The notes under the pieces are model-generated. The model did no database searches. It was not told where the DNA came from and was given only the letters and a program-made list of their open reading frames with translations. From Oikopleura dioica (lineage: Eukaryota; Chordata; Appendicularia; Copelata; Oikopleuridae): a stretch of 64,000 nucleotides of DNA. Both the position numbers and the translations under genes were made by a program. Position 1 is the stretch's first letter; every line of letters starts with the position of its first letter. The stretch covers positions 1,490,501-1,554,500 of the forward strand of contig OU015566.1 of NCBI GenBank assembly GCA_907165135.1. Direction: 5' to 3'. Positions 63,901-64,000 of the stretch are shown piece after piece.

Positions 63901-64000
63901 GTCCAGAAGGTTTCCGGAAAAGGACTTTTCCATTTGGACCATGGCGAGGACCATGTGGCTCATTGTGTCGTGCATTTTGTTGAAAGAAATTGAGGTCTTG
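60952..64000 (-). CDS. Olfactomedin-domain secreted protein with mucin-like region (5' end outside window)
   Basis: Minus strand, entering at the right edge. A coiled-coil-like exon (about 63990-63745), '[20 protein letters not shown]' to '[17 protein letters not shown]', is followed by Thr/Pro-rich exons (about 63180-62880). Next is a long Thr-repeat exon (about 62830-62260) beginning '[18 protein letters not shown]'. The olfactomedin domain follows in short exons: '[20 protein letters not shown]', '[20 protein letters not shown]', '[20 protein letters not shown]', '[20 protein letters not shown]' and '[19 protein letters not shown]'. The last exon, '[20 protein letters not shown]' with 'YYLDFVV', stops at 60952. 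The layout coiled coil, mucin, OLF recalls gliomedin or OLFML2. Joining the mucin and OLF exons into one gene is inference from strand and order. Confidence 0.72.
63204..63289 (-). tRNA. tRNA-Tyr (anticodon GTA) with a 13-nt intron
   Basis: Minus-strand cloverleaf. The 7-bp acceptor stem is CCGTCGA/TCGACGG with discriminator A. D arm GCTCAGTTGGCAGAGC. Anticodon stem GGAGA/TCTCT, loop C-T-GTA-G. The intron AGGGTTAGCAGTT follows position 37. T arm ACTGGTTCGAATCCGGT contains the B box. An intron after position 37 is universal in eukaryotic tRNA-Tyr. It lies in an intron of the olfactomedin gene, on the same strand. Confidence 0.92.
63341..63589. mobile_element. Fold-back element in an intron of the olfactomedin gene
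   Basis: Near-perfect inverted arms of about 80 bp: CAATTTCAGGAGTTAAGAAG through TTTTTAAGGGTGTTAG, and the complement ending CTTCTTAACTCCTGAAATTG. The centre is GC-rich (GGCCTCCCGGCC, GGGCCCGGGC). Confidence 0.85.

Overview
The window is nuclear DNA of a small-genome metazoan, most likely an appendicularian tunicate of the Oikopleura type. This is inference from four observations. (1) About two dozen intron-containing protein genes sit in 64 kb on both strands, and most introns are 30-60 bp. (2) One gene (35390-37556) is an unmistakable connexin, a family restricted to chordates. (3) Several reading frames close only if introns begin with GA and end with AG (also GC-AG), an intron class reported to be abundant in Oikopleura dioica. 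(4) The content is metazoan throughout: GAPDH, GH47 mannosidase, beta-1,4-galactosyltransferase, Cys-loop receptor, olfactomedin, somatomedin B, C-type lectin and PLA2-like domains. No bacterial gene organisation is present.

Layout, left to right. 0-9 kb: a papain/C39-like protein, a two-CTLD protein (minus), and a WSCD-type sulfotransferase whose last coding exon is split by a 2.8-kb hAT-like transposon with a perfect 8-bp target duplication. The transposon holds about 27 copies of a double-hairpin repeat and a nested Tc1-like MITE. 9.7-18 kb: a DUF3050 protein, a Cys-loop receptor with several non-canonical introns, a small membrane protein and a PLA2-like secreted protein. 18-31 kb: small and low-complexity genes, a mucin-like type II membrane protein beside a 641-bp palindrome, a NIDO-domain secreted protein, a lectin-like membrane protein and a somatomedin-B protein. 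31-44 kb: GH47 mannosidase, a cysteine-rich secreted protein, connexin, PLAC8 protein, a mucin/CTLD membrane protein, a second PLA2-like protein and a single-pass membrane protein. 44-46 kb: four tandem, head-to-tail, two-exon genes for about 50-60-residue secreted peptides sharing a dibasic site and a GD[FY]G-x-L-x-G C-terminus. 46-64 kb: beta-1,4-galactosyltransferase, LRR transmembrane protein, a large KTP-repeat/CTLD secreted protein, GAPDH, another small secreted peptide, an SLC5 transporter, a protein with the alpha-actinin actin-binding domain joined to a C-terminal RING finger, and an olfactomedin protein whose intron hosts an intron-bearing tRNA-Tyr.

MITEs and fold-back elements are dense and nearly all lie in introns or gene flanks. 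At least six families are recognisable. Several genes belong to secretion and glycosylation (GH47, B4GALT, WSCD sulfotransferase) and many others encode secreted or membrane proteins with mucin-like linkers. No operon-like tight spacing stands out. The two strongest novelty candidates are the four-gene peptide cluster and the CH-CH-RING fusion. Exon boundaries were assigned by hand from splice signals, frame and family similarity, so boundaries not described as in-frame are approximate.
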